24,275 nucleotides of DNA, from IMG/VR virus record IMGVR_UViG_3300031368_000013, positions 1 through 24,275 of that record; one strand, given 5' to 3'. The notes under the pieces are model-generated. The model was not told where the DNA came from. It did no database searches and saw only the letters and a list, made by a program, of their open reading frames with translations. This document shows positions 14,562 to 20,119 of the stretch, one piece after another. Every line of letters begins with the position of its first letter. Within the stretch, counting starts at the first letter, position 1. The translations under genes and the position numbers were made by a program. Source of the DNA: a virus.

Positions 14562-14636
14562 TGGTGGCGGGTCTGGGAATCGAACCGAGTCCTCCAGCGT
14601 ATGAAACTGGCGATTTAGCTTTTTATCCTACCCGCA
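14562..14636 (-). tRNA. tRNA-like gene, anticodon CAU (Met/initiator-like or Ile2)
   Basis: The 75-nt minus-strand segment folds as a cloverleaf. The acceptor is TGCGGGT/ACCCGCC with only the first pair (U1-C72) broken, plus A73 and an encoded CCA end. The D stem is GAT/ATC with A14 and A21. The anticodon stem CCAGT/GCTGG has loop TTCATAC, putting CAT at 14601-14603. The variable loop is 4 nt, and the T arm CTCGG/CCCAG has loop TTCGATT and one C-C mismatch. Odd points are A8 instead of U8, no GG in the D loop, and the T-stem mismatch. An unpaired 1-72 and an A11-U24 pair are initiator-tRNA hallmarks, but the three G-C pairs of the initiator anticodon stem are absent. It could be a functional phage tRNA, an Ile2 tRNA needing lysidine, or a decayed tRNA-like domain. 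Confidence 0.65.
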
Positions 14637-14711
14637 ATACTGACTAAATTAAGGAAAAAATTAACCGAAAAGTTAACTAAAATGACTTGAGGGCGTATGA
14701 ACGCCCACATT
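14637..14711 (-). other. Leader between promoter and tRNA: two small hairpins
   Basis: No protein gene fits here. The presumed leader begins near 14711. It contains a perfect 6-bp hairpin GGGCGT/ACGCCC with a 4-nt loop (14691-14706), then a weaker TTAAC/GTTAA hairpin (14661-14676). The weaker hairpin has the same 6-nt loop sequence as the terminator at 14531-14551. A second TTGACA at 14711-14716, with no -10 behind it, sits at the predicted start site and could be a binding site. The stretch is AT-rich compared with its surroundings. Confidence 0.45.
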
Positions 14712-14717
14712 GTCAAT

Positions 14718-14747
14718 AGCATATCACGATGCCCAGCGCCCTGTCAA
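14718..14747 (-). promoter_or_regulatory. Sigma-70-like promoter with extended -10, driving the tRNA leader / late genes
   Basis: Read on the minus strand: TTGACA (14742-14747, perfect -35), an 18-nt spacer, then TGA-TATGCT, an extended -10 (14718-14726). The predicted start is near 14711. It is the only promoter I find with a perfect -35 and a plausible -10. It overlaps the 3' end of the 89-aa gene, whose TGA stop is the extended -10 TGA. Transcription from it would run through two hairpins and the tRNA to the terminator at 14531-14551, giving an RNA of about 180 nt. Confidence 0.7.
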
Positions 14748-14993
14748 GCCCCAGAAAAGTGATATTTTTATGACCCTGAGCCAGGTCCATAGCCTCTTCA
14801 AACCCCTGGCCAGCCAGTTACCTTTTCTGGACCCGAGCCGGGGCTTACCCCCTAGCCATATCGGTTTCCAGGCCGGCACCCCGGATACTCGAAACTCCCT
14901 CGGCTTTGTGCCCTTCGGTTGCCTCATGCCCCGCATCTTTAGCCTCTCTCTTTTGCGCCTGTCCCTTTCTTGGATTTGAATTGCAACCCTCAT
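14724..14993 (-). CDS. 89-aa strongly basic unknown protein next to the late promoter
   Basis: The open frame extends to 15038, but the ATG at 14991-14993 is chosen: AAGGAGG lies about 8 nt upstream and the start overlaps the preceding stop as ATGA. The product begins MRVAIQIQERDRRKRERLKM and is very rich in Arg, Lys and Trp (for example GNWLARGLKRLWTWLRVIK). It has almost no acidic residues after the first third. Such composition fits RNA or DNA binding, as in lambda N-type arginine-rich proteins, but no family is recognised. Its stop codon lies inside the late promoter. By position it, or the 145-aa gene before it, would be the counterpart of a Q-type late regulator. A fortuitous frame is possible. 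Confidence 0.5.
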   Translation of the reverse strand: MRVAIQIQERDRRKRERLKMRGMRQPKGTKPREFRVSGVPAWKPIWLGGKPRLGSRKGNWLARGLKRLWTWLRVIKISLFWGLTGRWAS

Positions 14994-15427
14994 TGCGTTA
15001 CCCTCCTTTTCAAGCGATAGTGTCGTGCCGCTAACCACTGCTGGAAACTCATCTTTTTTGGGCTCCAGCCGGCCACATAATAAAGTGCATCCCTAGCGTC
15101 ATCGCTCAGGTAAATCATCTTGTCCCGGTTCTTACACTCCTCAGCCAGCAGCCTGCCCCGCCATCCTGTTCTTTTCAGCCGGCGGTCTATCTCCGCTATG
15201 GCGAGCACTACTTTGGTGTATGCTGCCTCTTTCACTGCTTGCCCCCGCATCCCGCCTGGGGCTGTGGCATCAGGAACCGGCCACTGCCCAGTATGGAGAA
15301 TGTCGGCATACTTCAATAGCCAGAACGACTGCTGAGGACACCATCTAATTTCCCCGTAGTGATACCATTCCTTACCCGGGCAGCCCTTCCAGCTCCGGCA
15401 CTCGTGGCAGTCCCCGAACTCGGTCAC
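14990..15427 (-). CDS. 145-aa protein with N-terminal Cys cluster; possible late regulator
   Basis: The N-terminus has Cys at 7, 10, 16 and 30 (MTEFGDCHECRSWKGCPGKE; later IRWCPQQ), a spacing that could hold zinc or an iron-sulfur cluster. The middle is helical and basic (EIDRRLKRTGWRGRLLAEEC). The C-terminal 45 residues (LSDDARDALYYVAGWSPKKM followed by SFQQWLAARHYRLKRR) look like a small helical, possibly DNA-binding, domain. It overlaps both neighbours by 4 nt. Late-gene regulators are usually found at this place, just before terminase genes, so a transcription-control role is a reasonable inference. I cannot assign a known family. Confidence 0.65.
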   Translation of the reverse strand: MTEFGDCHECRSWKGCPGKEWYHYGEIRWCPQQSFWLLKYADILHTGQWPVPDATAPGGMRGQAVKEAAYTKVVLAIAEIDRRLKRTGWRGRLLAEECKNRDKMIYLSDDARDALYYVAGWSPKKMSFQQWLAARHYRLKRRVTQ

Positions 15428-15633
15428 CGGTCCCTCTCCTGCTTCTCCACTGTATAGTTCGGCTTCTCCCGCATCTGCCGACTTATCTCTTCGGTGCTTT
15501 CCAGCTTGGGCTCAAGTTGAATTGCCCGCTTGCCCTTCTCAGGTGTATCCCATTCCTTTTCTGTGAAATACTCGTAGAGCGCAGGCCATAATGGTCGGCT
15601 TTCTTCGCTCAAACATTCCCATATCTTAGGCAT
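15424..15633 (-). CDS. 69-aa unknown acidic/basic protein
   Basis: Likely start ATG at 15631-15633 (a TTG at 15645 would add four residues, but has no ribosome site). The product begins MPKIWECLSEESRPLWPALY. It is helical, with a charged second half rich in Glu, Lys and Arg (EKGKRAIQLEPKLESTEEIS). The stop overlaps the next start by 4 nt. Only a weak AAAG site precedes the start, and an intrinsic terminator ends immediately upstream. Its translation and transcription therefore depend on read-through of that terminator. No family recognised. Confidence 0.55.
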   Translation of the reverse strand: MPKIWECLSEESRPLWPALYEYFTEKEWDTPEKGKRAIQLEPKLESTEEISRQMREKPNYTVEKQERDR

Positions 15634-15642
15634 CTTCTTTAA

Positions 15643-15688
15643 CAAAAAGGGCAGAAGCTAAGAGTTTCCTCTTAAAACTTCCGCCCTT
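15643..15688 (-). terminator. Long two-part terminator hairpin / possible attenuator
   Basis: Minus-strand stem of 6 + 4 bp with one mismatch (AAGGGC-x-GAAG, 15647-15657, with CTTC-x-GCCCTT, 15678-15688). It encloses an inner 6-bp helix (15659-15664 with 15669-15674) capped by a GAAA tetraloop, and is followed by TTTTT (15644-15648 side). It ends 10 nt before the ATG of the 69-aa gene. A weaker GCGC/GCGC hairpin lies upstream at about 15694-15710. The T-tract and GC-rich base argue for an intrinsic terminator; the inner GAAA helix adds a possible RNA-binding element. Confidence 0.75.
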
Positions 15689-15722
15689 CTAATGCGCTTA
15701 GTTGAGGCGCTTTATTCAGTTG

Positions 15723-15950
15723 TTAATCTATAAGCCCGCTCTCTTTAGCTATCTTATCAAATCTTATTGTTTCAGTGCCAAACCCGCTATTAACTTGGGC
15801 TTCAAGTGGTACACCCTCATGCACCTTGAGCTTCTCAAAAGTAATATACGGATGTTGACGTAAATACTCAAGGAAAGCTCTCTGAAGGGGTGTAACCTTC
15901 ATGGTAACGAGTGTAACCCCGTGGCCATCGTTAATCAATGGGTCTGGCAT
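15723..15950 (-). CDS. 75-aa unknown protein
   Basis: ATG at 15948-15950 with AGGAG 6 nt upstream. The product begins MPDPLINDGHGVTLVTMKVT. It has a helical middle PLQRAFLEYLRQHPYITFEK resembling the first helices of a winged helix, and ends TIRFDKIAKESGLID. A DNA-binding or regulatory role is possible but not shown by any motif. It is separated from the next gene by the long terminator hairpin, so it ends a transcription segment. No family recognised. Confidence 0.6.
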   Translation of the reverse strand: MPDPLINDGHGVTLVTMKVTPLQRAFLEYLRQHPYITFEKLKVHEGVPLEAQVNSGFGTETIRFDKIAKESGLID

Positions 15951-15961
15951 TTAGGCTCCTA

Positions 15962-16450
15962 TTAAATGTGTCTCCAGTTCTCCCCTCTGACAATTTCGCC
16001 AATACAAGTTTTACCTACTCCAAACATCCTACCCAATTTTCGTTGGCTAATCCCCTCATTTGTATATAATTCCCGAATCCTCTTAACATCGGATTCAGCC
16101 AATTTAGCACTCCCTTGCCGCTCACCTCTTGCCCGCCTTTCAGGATGGAGCTTCATTGTCTGCCCAACATTTGCCCTAGTCCTACCTTTATTGGCTCTAT
16201 CTCTATTATTGTCAGCTCGTGTGCCTAGAAAAAGGTGTGATGGATTTACACAAGATGTGTTATCACAATAGTGACATACGCACATACCCTTAGGGATTTT
16301 ACCCTTAAAGAGTTCATACATAAGACGATGTGCCTGAACCGCTACGCCATCAACAATTAGTGTCCCATAACCACCTTTATGCTTACCACCAATCCAATTC
16401 CAACAGTTATCGGTAATTTCAATTTTGCTCCATATCTCATTGATATTCAC
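15962..16450 (-). CDS. HNH endonuclease (HNH_3 type) with C-terminal HTH
   Basis: The open frame continues to 16471, but a GTG at 16448-16450 is preferred. AGGAG lies 7 nt before it, and it overlaps the VRR-NUC stop as GTGA. The N-terminal part has CWNWIGGKHKGGYG, then AHRLMYELFKG. The core CHYCDNTSCVNPSHLFLGT contains the His, Asn and zinc-ligand Cys residues of HNH_3 endonucleases. The C-terminal part (AKLAESDVKRIRELYTNEGI, then SQRKLGRMFGVGKTCIGEIV) is a helix-turn-helix of the type found in HNH homing enzymes. It nicks or cuts DNA at a recognised site. It may be a free-standing homing endonuclease beside the VRR-NUC gene, or may help packaging like HNH proteins of cos phages. Confidence 0.88.
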   Translation of the reverse strand: MNINEIWSKIEITDNCWNWIGGKHKGGYGTLIVDGVAVQAHRLMYELFKGKIPKGMCVCHYCDNTSCVNPSHLFLGTRADNNRDRANKGRTRANVGQTMKLHPERRARGERQGSAKLAESDVKRIRELYTNEGISQRKLGRMFGVGKTCIGEIVRGENWRHI

Positions 16451-16755
16451 CTTAACACTCCTGCAAACCATTCTATATCAGATGGGCGAACAACATAAAC
16501 CTCCTGATCACACTCCCGCAGGGCATCAAGCCACTCTTGCTGCTTCTCAGTAGGCTTGCCCTTCTCGCTCTTGAGCTCAGCATAGATAACCCGCTTTTGC
16601 TCGGGGTTTGCCAGCACTAAGTCCGGGAAGCCTGCCGGGGAGTGTATGCTTCGCCAGGTGAAATACATCTTCCAACCGAAGAGCTTACAGAGGGTCCTGA
16701 TTTGCTCTCTCAGGTCCGCCTCAGTGACGGGGATGCGGTCAATCGTTCGTGTCAA
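16447..16755 (-). CDS. VRR-NUC domain nuclease (102 aa)
   Basis: Restriction-fold nuclease made of little more than the VRR-NUC domain. Helical start (VTEADLREQIRTLCKLFGWK), then SPAGFPDLVLANPEQ with the catalytic Asp, RVIYAELKSEKGKPT with the E-x-K signature, and a final strand with EVYVVRP. The start is TTG at 16753-16755, preceded by GAGGAAG at normal spacing, with a 17-nt overlap with the previous gene. Phage single-domain VRR-NUC proteins are structure-selective or Holliday-junction nucleases in replication/recombination or packaging. Its place between replication genes and the late switch agrees with that. Confidence 0.88.
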   Translation of the reverse strand: MTRTIDRIPVTEADLREQIRTLCKLFGWKMYFTWRSIHSPAGFPDLVLANPEQKRVIYAELKSEKGKPTEKQQEWLDALRECDQEVYVVRPSDIEWFAGVLR

Positions 16756-17167
16756 TCTTCACTTCCTCGCCATACTTTTTAGCCAGTTTATTTAAGTTAG
16801 TCAAAAGCCCCTGCTCGCCTTCTTTAACTAGGAACTCTATGATTTCCTTTACTACATCAACCTTCATCCGTCTATAGCCATGAAGCAACTGAATGGTCGT
16901 GATAATTTGTTCCATCAAAGTCTTGCTGATAGTTCCTTTCTCATGCCCTACAATATACTCCCAGCCTTCAATTACCTTGTCTAATTTGTCCAGCACAGGT
17001 GGCTTCTTCCCCCCAGGAAAGAGCATCTTGTGGATTTCCTCAGCCGTATCGAACACCCACTGGGCGTCCTCCAGGGAGACATCGGGGAACTGCCCGAACT
17101 TTATCCTTTCCCAGTTATAAAGCCCGTAGTGTCCCCGTCCTATTATCTCAACTACTTGGTCTTTCAT
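16739..17167 (-). CDS. 142-aa unknown protein
   Basis: ATG at 17165-17167 after GGAGGG, overlapping the previous stop as ATGA. The protein is mostly helical: MKDQVVEIIGRGHYGLYNWE, an acidic helix with DAQWVFDTAEEIHKML, a Pro/Gly hinge, and a long C-terminal helical part ending YGEEVKIDTND. No enzyme motif or zinc-binding cluster. The company (replication loader upstream, VRR-NUC downstream) suggests an accessory role in DNA metabolism, but nothing in the sequence shows it. Confidence 0.7.
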   Translation of the reverse strand: MKDQVVEIIGRGHYGLYNWERIKFGQFPDVSLEDAQWVFDTAEEIHKMLFPGGKKPPVLDKLDKVIEGWEYIVGHEKGTISKTLMEQIITTIQLLHGYRRMKVDVVKEIIEFLVKEGEQGLLTNLNKLAKKYGEEVKIDTND

Positions 17168-17634
17168 GGTTGCCCTCCTGATATTTGAAAGCGGTGGTCC
17201 TGCATAACCTCATAGAGCAACTTGCCCTGGCCTACTTCCATATACGGCAAGAATATCTGGTCTATGGTCACCAACTCGGCCTCCAGGATTGCCATTTGCG
17301 CCCGCACCCAATCTTTAAGGATTCTCCAGGCAACCCTATATGCCTGCTTTTTTATCTTGGCCTTCCGTTGCTCCTGATACTCTGTATCCCATTGCCTACG
17401 GCTTGAAGATGCTAGTTGCTGGAGAAGGACCGCCTCAACCTTTTCCACATTGGCGGGGAGCCGGAACGGAGTATCTCCATAGTTTGTATTGATGATAAAC
17501 GCCAGACCTACCGGCTCGCCTTTATCGCCATAAGCAATCAAAATCTGCCTAGCGCCATGAGCCACTAGCATCCCCTGGATTTCACCGATAGATTGCATGG
17601 CTGTTACTTCCGTAGTGTAGTTAGCTATTGGCAT
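17164..17634 (-). CDS. Conserved phage protein of unknown function (156 aa)
   Basis: AAGGGGGTGA precedes the ATG at 17634. The N-terminal half is alpha/beta (begins MPIANYTTEVTAMQSIGEIQ; contains MLVAHGARQILIAYGDKGEP and GDTPFRLPANVEKVEAVL). The C-terminal half is a basic helix with RVAWRILKDWVRAQMAILEA and then DQIFLPYMEVGQG. I recognise this combination (FRLPAN..., AWRI-KDWV-AQ-AI-EA, FLPY) as a widespread family of small phage proteins with no established function, usually found among replication and recombination genes. It overlaps the downstream gene by 4 nt and the upstream one by 14 nt. Confidence 0.8.
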   Translation of the reverse strand: MPIANYTTEVTAMQSIGEIQGMLVAHGARQILIAYGDKGEPVGLAFIINTNYGDTPFRLPANVEKVEAVLLQQLASSSRRQWDTEYQEQRKAKIKKQAYRVAWRILKDWVRAQMAILEAELVTIDQIFLPYMEVGQGKLLYEVMQDHRFQISGGQP

Positions 17635-17812
17635 TGTTCACCCCCTTTAACTTGTTAATCCTTTCGCCGATCCTCAAAACCTGGTCGCCCAGCCTGCTTA
17701 TCTTATGCCCGGCGTTTCTCACTGAGCTGGCCCTGAGAGCCTTTATTTTGCCCAGGAGCTCCTGCTTCCGCGTCTGGAGTCGGCTAATCCTGTCTTTGGT
17801 AGGTTCTTTCAT
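17621..17812 (-). CDS. 63-aa basic helical protein
   Basis: ATG at 17812 after GGGAGGGAC. The short product begins MKEPTKDRISRLQTRKQELL and contains two basic amphipathic helices (IKALRASSVRNAGHKI; LGDQVLRIGERINKLKG) likely to form a coiled coil. It may be a small nucleic-acid binding or assembly factor, but no family is recognised. The stop lies 14 nt inside the following gene, suggesting translational coupling. Confidence 0.6.
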   Translation of the reverse strand: MKEPTKDRISRLQTRKQELLGKIKALRASSVRNAGHKISRLGDQVLRIGERINKLKGVNNANS

Positions 17813-17847
17813 TTCTCTGTCCCTCCCTGTTTTACAGAGGAAAGCGT

Positions 17848-17877
17848 CCTGAAAATGTTAAGTTTTATCAGGTTTTT
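17848..17877. other. Short hairpin with plus-strand T-tract in a 93-nt gap
   Basis: CCTGA (17848-17852) pairs with TCAGG (17868-17872), and TTTTT follows on the plus strand. No plus-strand gene precedes it, so a plus-strand terminator has no obvious use. On the minus strand it would be a weak leader hairpin before the 63-aa gene. The gap 17813-17905 otherwise shows no gene and no convincing promoter. Confidence 0.25.
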
Positions 17878-17905
17878 GAACATCCGCTAATAAACCTCGC
17901 CATTA

Positions 17906-18697
17906 TTACTTTCTGCCCCTTGTCAGCCTGTAATCCTTGGCTTCGTTCAACACAGCCCGGGATAAAATGCGGTCTAAGAATCTGCTTTTAAGACGAAGTG
18001 GTAAATCCTCAATGTCCCGATTGGTTGCGATTACCGTGTGCAACCCCCGGTTCCACCGGGCGGCCAGTAATTCCTCTATTTTCTCCTTTTCCCACGGGGT
18101 CCCGAGCTCCAAGCCATACTCGTCTATTATCAAGTAGGGTATTTCCTTGTGTTCCTTCAACTTGAATTCAACCTGATTAGTTTCCATGGCCATACGCAGC
18201 TCAGATAATAGCTCGGCCATCATCACCAACCGGGTTAGGCAGCCGCGCTCTATCCACCGGTTAGCGATTGCATTTAGAAGATGCGTTTTGCCGTTGCCCA
18301 CGCCACCATAGAGAAGCACCCATTTGACATCGCCCAGGCCTTCAGCTAGCTTAGTTGCCGCCTTGTATGTCTTCGCTACTCCGGACACTGTGGCATCGAA
18401 GTTTTCAAAGGTCTGCTCCCTCCCAGTCACGCCACTGGCTTCTATCATAAGGTTCTGTTTATATGCCCTGGCCTGGTCCCTCAAACACCCGGGATAGCCG
18501 CAGGGAATTATCCGGGAAAAGTCCGGTTTTCCTTCGATTATTGGATAGACAAAGCCACAGCCACCGCATTTCGGGCAATCGGGCAATGCTTTGTATGGCT
18601 GCCCTGCGAATTCGTCAGTCATCACCATAGTCTGGCCCCCGTGTGTAGCTCTCACGGGCGGGAAGTCCCCGGCTTTTAGTTTTTCCAGTTTGCCCAT
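17906..18697 (-). CDS. DnaC-like helicase loader ATPase with zinc ribbon
   Basis: 263 aa from the ATG at 18695-18697, chosen because AAAGGAG lies just upstream; the longer TTG start at 18718 would put that site inside the gene. The N-terminal zinc ribbon has Cys at 41, 44 and 47 and at 66 and 71 (CPKCGGCGF and CGYPGC). The AAA+ domain has Walker A YGGVGNGKTHLL (130-141, Lys137), Walker B YLIIDEYG (188-195, Asp192/Glu193), sensor-1 ATNRD (about 224-228) and a box VII/arginine-finger region RLKSRFLDR. This is the layout of DnaC/DnaI-type loaders that place the replicative helicase on a phage origin. It follows the Lin1244-type initiator, its usual partner, and overlaps it by 83 nt. Confidence 0.9.
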   Translation of the reverse strand: MGKLEKLKAGDFPPVRATHGGQTMVMTDEFAGQPYKALPDCPKCGGCGFVYPIIEGKPDFSRIIPCGYPGCLRDQARAYKQNLMIEASGVTGREQTFENFDATVSGVAKTYKAATKLAEGLGDVKWVLLYGGVGNGKTHLLNAIANRWIERGCLTRLVMMAELLSELRMAMETNQVEFKLKEHKEIPYLIIDEYGLELGTPWEKEKIEELLAARWNRGLHTVIATNRDIEDLPLRLKSRFLDRILSRAVLNEAKDYRLTRGRK

Positions 18698-19388
18698 CTC
18701 TCTCCTTTGCTTTACCAAGCCAGTTTCGCAGCGCCAAGAAAGGTCTTTTTAGCTGCCGAGTATTCCAGTATTCCCGGAACTTCTTAAACTCTAATAGATA
18801 ATTGAGCCCAGGGTAATCTTTCATAACGTCTTCTAATTTCCAGATATTTTCCTGAGTATATTTTGGGAAACCCTTAGTCCCTTCAAGGATTTTGTATAAT
18901 TCATCCCTGTCTGTTGTCTCTATATTATTTACTTTACTTTCCTTTACTTTACTTTGTGTACTTTCATCTGTAGAAATAGCATTATTGTCTGTAGTTATCC
19001 CTTTATTATTTGTAATTATCGGTTTTTGGGGGATTTCCCGGCGCCGATTTTTGTAAACATCACTGATGTTATCAACCAAATTTTGACACCAAATTACCTT
19101 GTTTTCCCAGAGGTCTTTGTCAATGGCCTGCATTTCTACAAGTAATTTCATTATTTCTACGCCAGTTATTTCATCAACACCAGCTTTTGCTAGTAGTAAT
19201 TGCCATCTGTTAGAGTTATTGCAATCAAGAAAGTGCCCCTCAGTGGAGGCCAACTTCTCCAGGAGCTTGAACCAGAAGGCATAACCATCATTTCTGTACC
19301 GGCTTTGAAGGACAGTTAATGTATCCCCGGCACTGGCATTGGAATCATGCGGGAAGTAATTAACTATATCCTTCTGAGTTCTAGCCAT
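18615..19388 (-). CDS. Replication initiator: Lin1244/Lin1753-type N-domain with DnaD-like C-terminus
   Basis: 257 aa. The N-terminal domain (FPHDSNASAGDTLTVLQSRY, then RNDGYAFWFKLLEKLASTEG) is the Lin1244/Lin1753-like winged-helix domain found in phage replication proteins. A low-complexity linker (about 120-155) has many Asn, Thr, Ser and Lys and includes QSKVKESKVNN. It is encoded by iteron-like DNA repeats (see the repeat entry). The C-terminal domain (TQENIWKLEDVMKDYPGLNY; FKKFREYWNTRQLKRPFLAL) is DnaD-like. Such proteins bind the phage origin and recruit the loader ATPase, which is the next gene. The start ATG at 19388 follows closely on the methyltransferase gene upstream. Confidence 0.85.
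   Translation of the reverse strand: MARTQKDIVNYFPHDSNASAGDTLTVLQSRYRNDGYAFWFKLLEKLASTEGHFLDCNNSNRWQLLLAKAGVDEITGVEIMKLLVEMQAIDKDLWENKVIWCQNLVDNISDVYKNRRREIPQKPIITNNKGITTDNNAISTDESTQSKVKESKVNNIETTDRDELYKILEGTKGFPKYTQENIWKLEDVMKDYPGLNYLLEFKKFREYWNTRQLKRPFLALRNWLGKAKERDGQTGKTKSRGLPARESYTRGPDYGDD
18928..18955. repeat. Two perfect 13-bp direct repeats in an AT-rich stretch: candidate origin iterons
   Basis: TTTACTTTACTTT occurs at 18928-18940 and again at 18943-18955, a period of 15 bp. A degenerate third copy may follow at about 18958. The surrounding 18921-19025 is much richer in A and T than the rest of the window. The repeats lie in the linker coding region of the replication initiator, where lambda-like phages keep their origin. 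The codons read as SKV-KE-SKV, so protein repeat and DNA repeat are the same thing; which one is selected cannot be seen. Confidence 0.5.
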
Positions 19389-19391
19389 TAT

Positions 19392-20078
19392 CTATTCTCG
19401 CTCTTGTATTTCCTCAAAACTCATAACTTCCTGTCGCCCTTTTTCTTTTGGCCCGAGTGCTCCATTTAGCCGTTCCCGAGCCATGGCGATAGTATCCCCA
19501 TCAATCTCAAAGCCAATAAAGTCCCGATTAAGTGCCTTGCAAACTTCAGCAAAGGTGCCGGCACCAAGAAAGTAATCGGCCACAAGATTACCCTCATGGG
19601 TGAAGCAGTCAATATAATAACGAGCCGTATTAGCTTCCTGCCCCCATTTATGGAATCTTTTGTCACCACCAGTACCATTGTATTTACCTAAAACATTAGT
19701 TCTCGGGACCGCCTTTGAGCTTTTGAGCCGATAACATAAGAGTGATTTATAGCCTGTTATGACTCGCCGTGGCCAAAGTATAGTTGTGGTGCCTCTATGT
19801 ATTAAAACGAAGTCATAGAAAAAATCTAATTGCCTTCCCAGTGCTTCCATGATTTGTTGCTTCCAAAAGATTCCAGAATAGGCAATTAAGAAGCCATCAG
19901 GTTTCAAAGCTCGGATAGCTTCCTCTGCCAGCCAATCATAAAGATAGAGATATTTCTTTTGATATGGTGGGTCAGTGAATATCAGGTCCACGGTGTTGGG
20001 GTGAATAATCTCAGGAGCCATGTTCCGAGCATCGCCGTGATAAAAACTTATTCCGTTATGCTGATAATAAGGCTTCAT
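19392..20078 (-). CDS. DNA N6-adenine / N4-cytosine methyltransferase (beta-type motif order)
   Basis: 228 aa. The catalytic DPPY is at residues 36-39 (DLIFTDPPYQKK). The SAM-binding motif DYFLGAGTFAEVC follows near the C-terminus (168-180), with the DFIGFEID strand behind it (187-194). Catalytic motif before SAM motif is the beta-class order, and the enzyme should methylate the exocyclic amine of A or C. No target-recognition domain is distinct and no restriction enzyme is nearby. It is probably a solitary phage methyltransferase that hides phage DNA from host restriction or marks it for replication/packaging. The start is preceded by a weak AAGAG site. A 16-bp direct repeat occurs just before the start and within the last codons. 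Confidence 0.9.
   Translation of the reverse strand: MKPYYQHNGISFYHGDARNMAPEIIHPNTVDLIFTDPPYQKKYLYLYDWLAEEAIRALKPDGFLIAYSGIFWKQQIMEALGRQLDFFYDFVLIHRGTTTILWPRRVITGYKSLLCYRLKSSKAVPRTNVLGKYNGTGGDKRFHKWGQEANTARYYIDCFTHEGNLVADYFLGAGTFAEVCKALNRDFIGFEIDGDTIAMARERLNGALGPKEKGRQEVMSFEEIQERE
19401..19416. repeat. 16-bp direct repeat, copy 1 (within 3' end of methyltransferase gene)
   Basis: CTCTTGTATTTCCTCA here is identical to 20084-20099. This copy encodes the C-terminal EEIQE of the methyltransferase. The two copies bracket nearly the whole gene. Confidence 0.7.
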
Positions 20079-20083
20079 CTTAT

Positions 20084-20099
20084 CTCTTGTATTTCCTCA
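20084..20099. repeat. 16-bp direct repeat, copy 2 (leader of methyltransferase gene)
   Basis: Identical to 19401-19416. This copy is non-coding, 5 nt before the methyltransferase ATG. Read in frame after the preceding gene's stops it would give TDEEIQEIR and a stop, resembling the methyltransferase end (EEIQERE) and the end of the DUF5131 protein (QELPEIK). Confidence 0.7.
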
Positions 20100-20119
20100 T
20101 CTGTTCAAAAGGTTAGCTA

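Noticed and set aside
14562-14636. tRNA segment as a prophage attachment site
   Set aside because: No integrase or repeated tRNA end is visible, and the element sits in the middle of the genome between early and late genes with its own promoter and terminator.
18928-18955. CRISPR-like repeat
   Set aside because: Only two 13-bp units with a 2-bp gap, inside a coding linker; no spacers and no cas genes.
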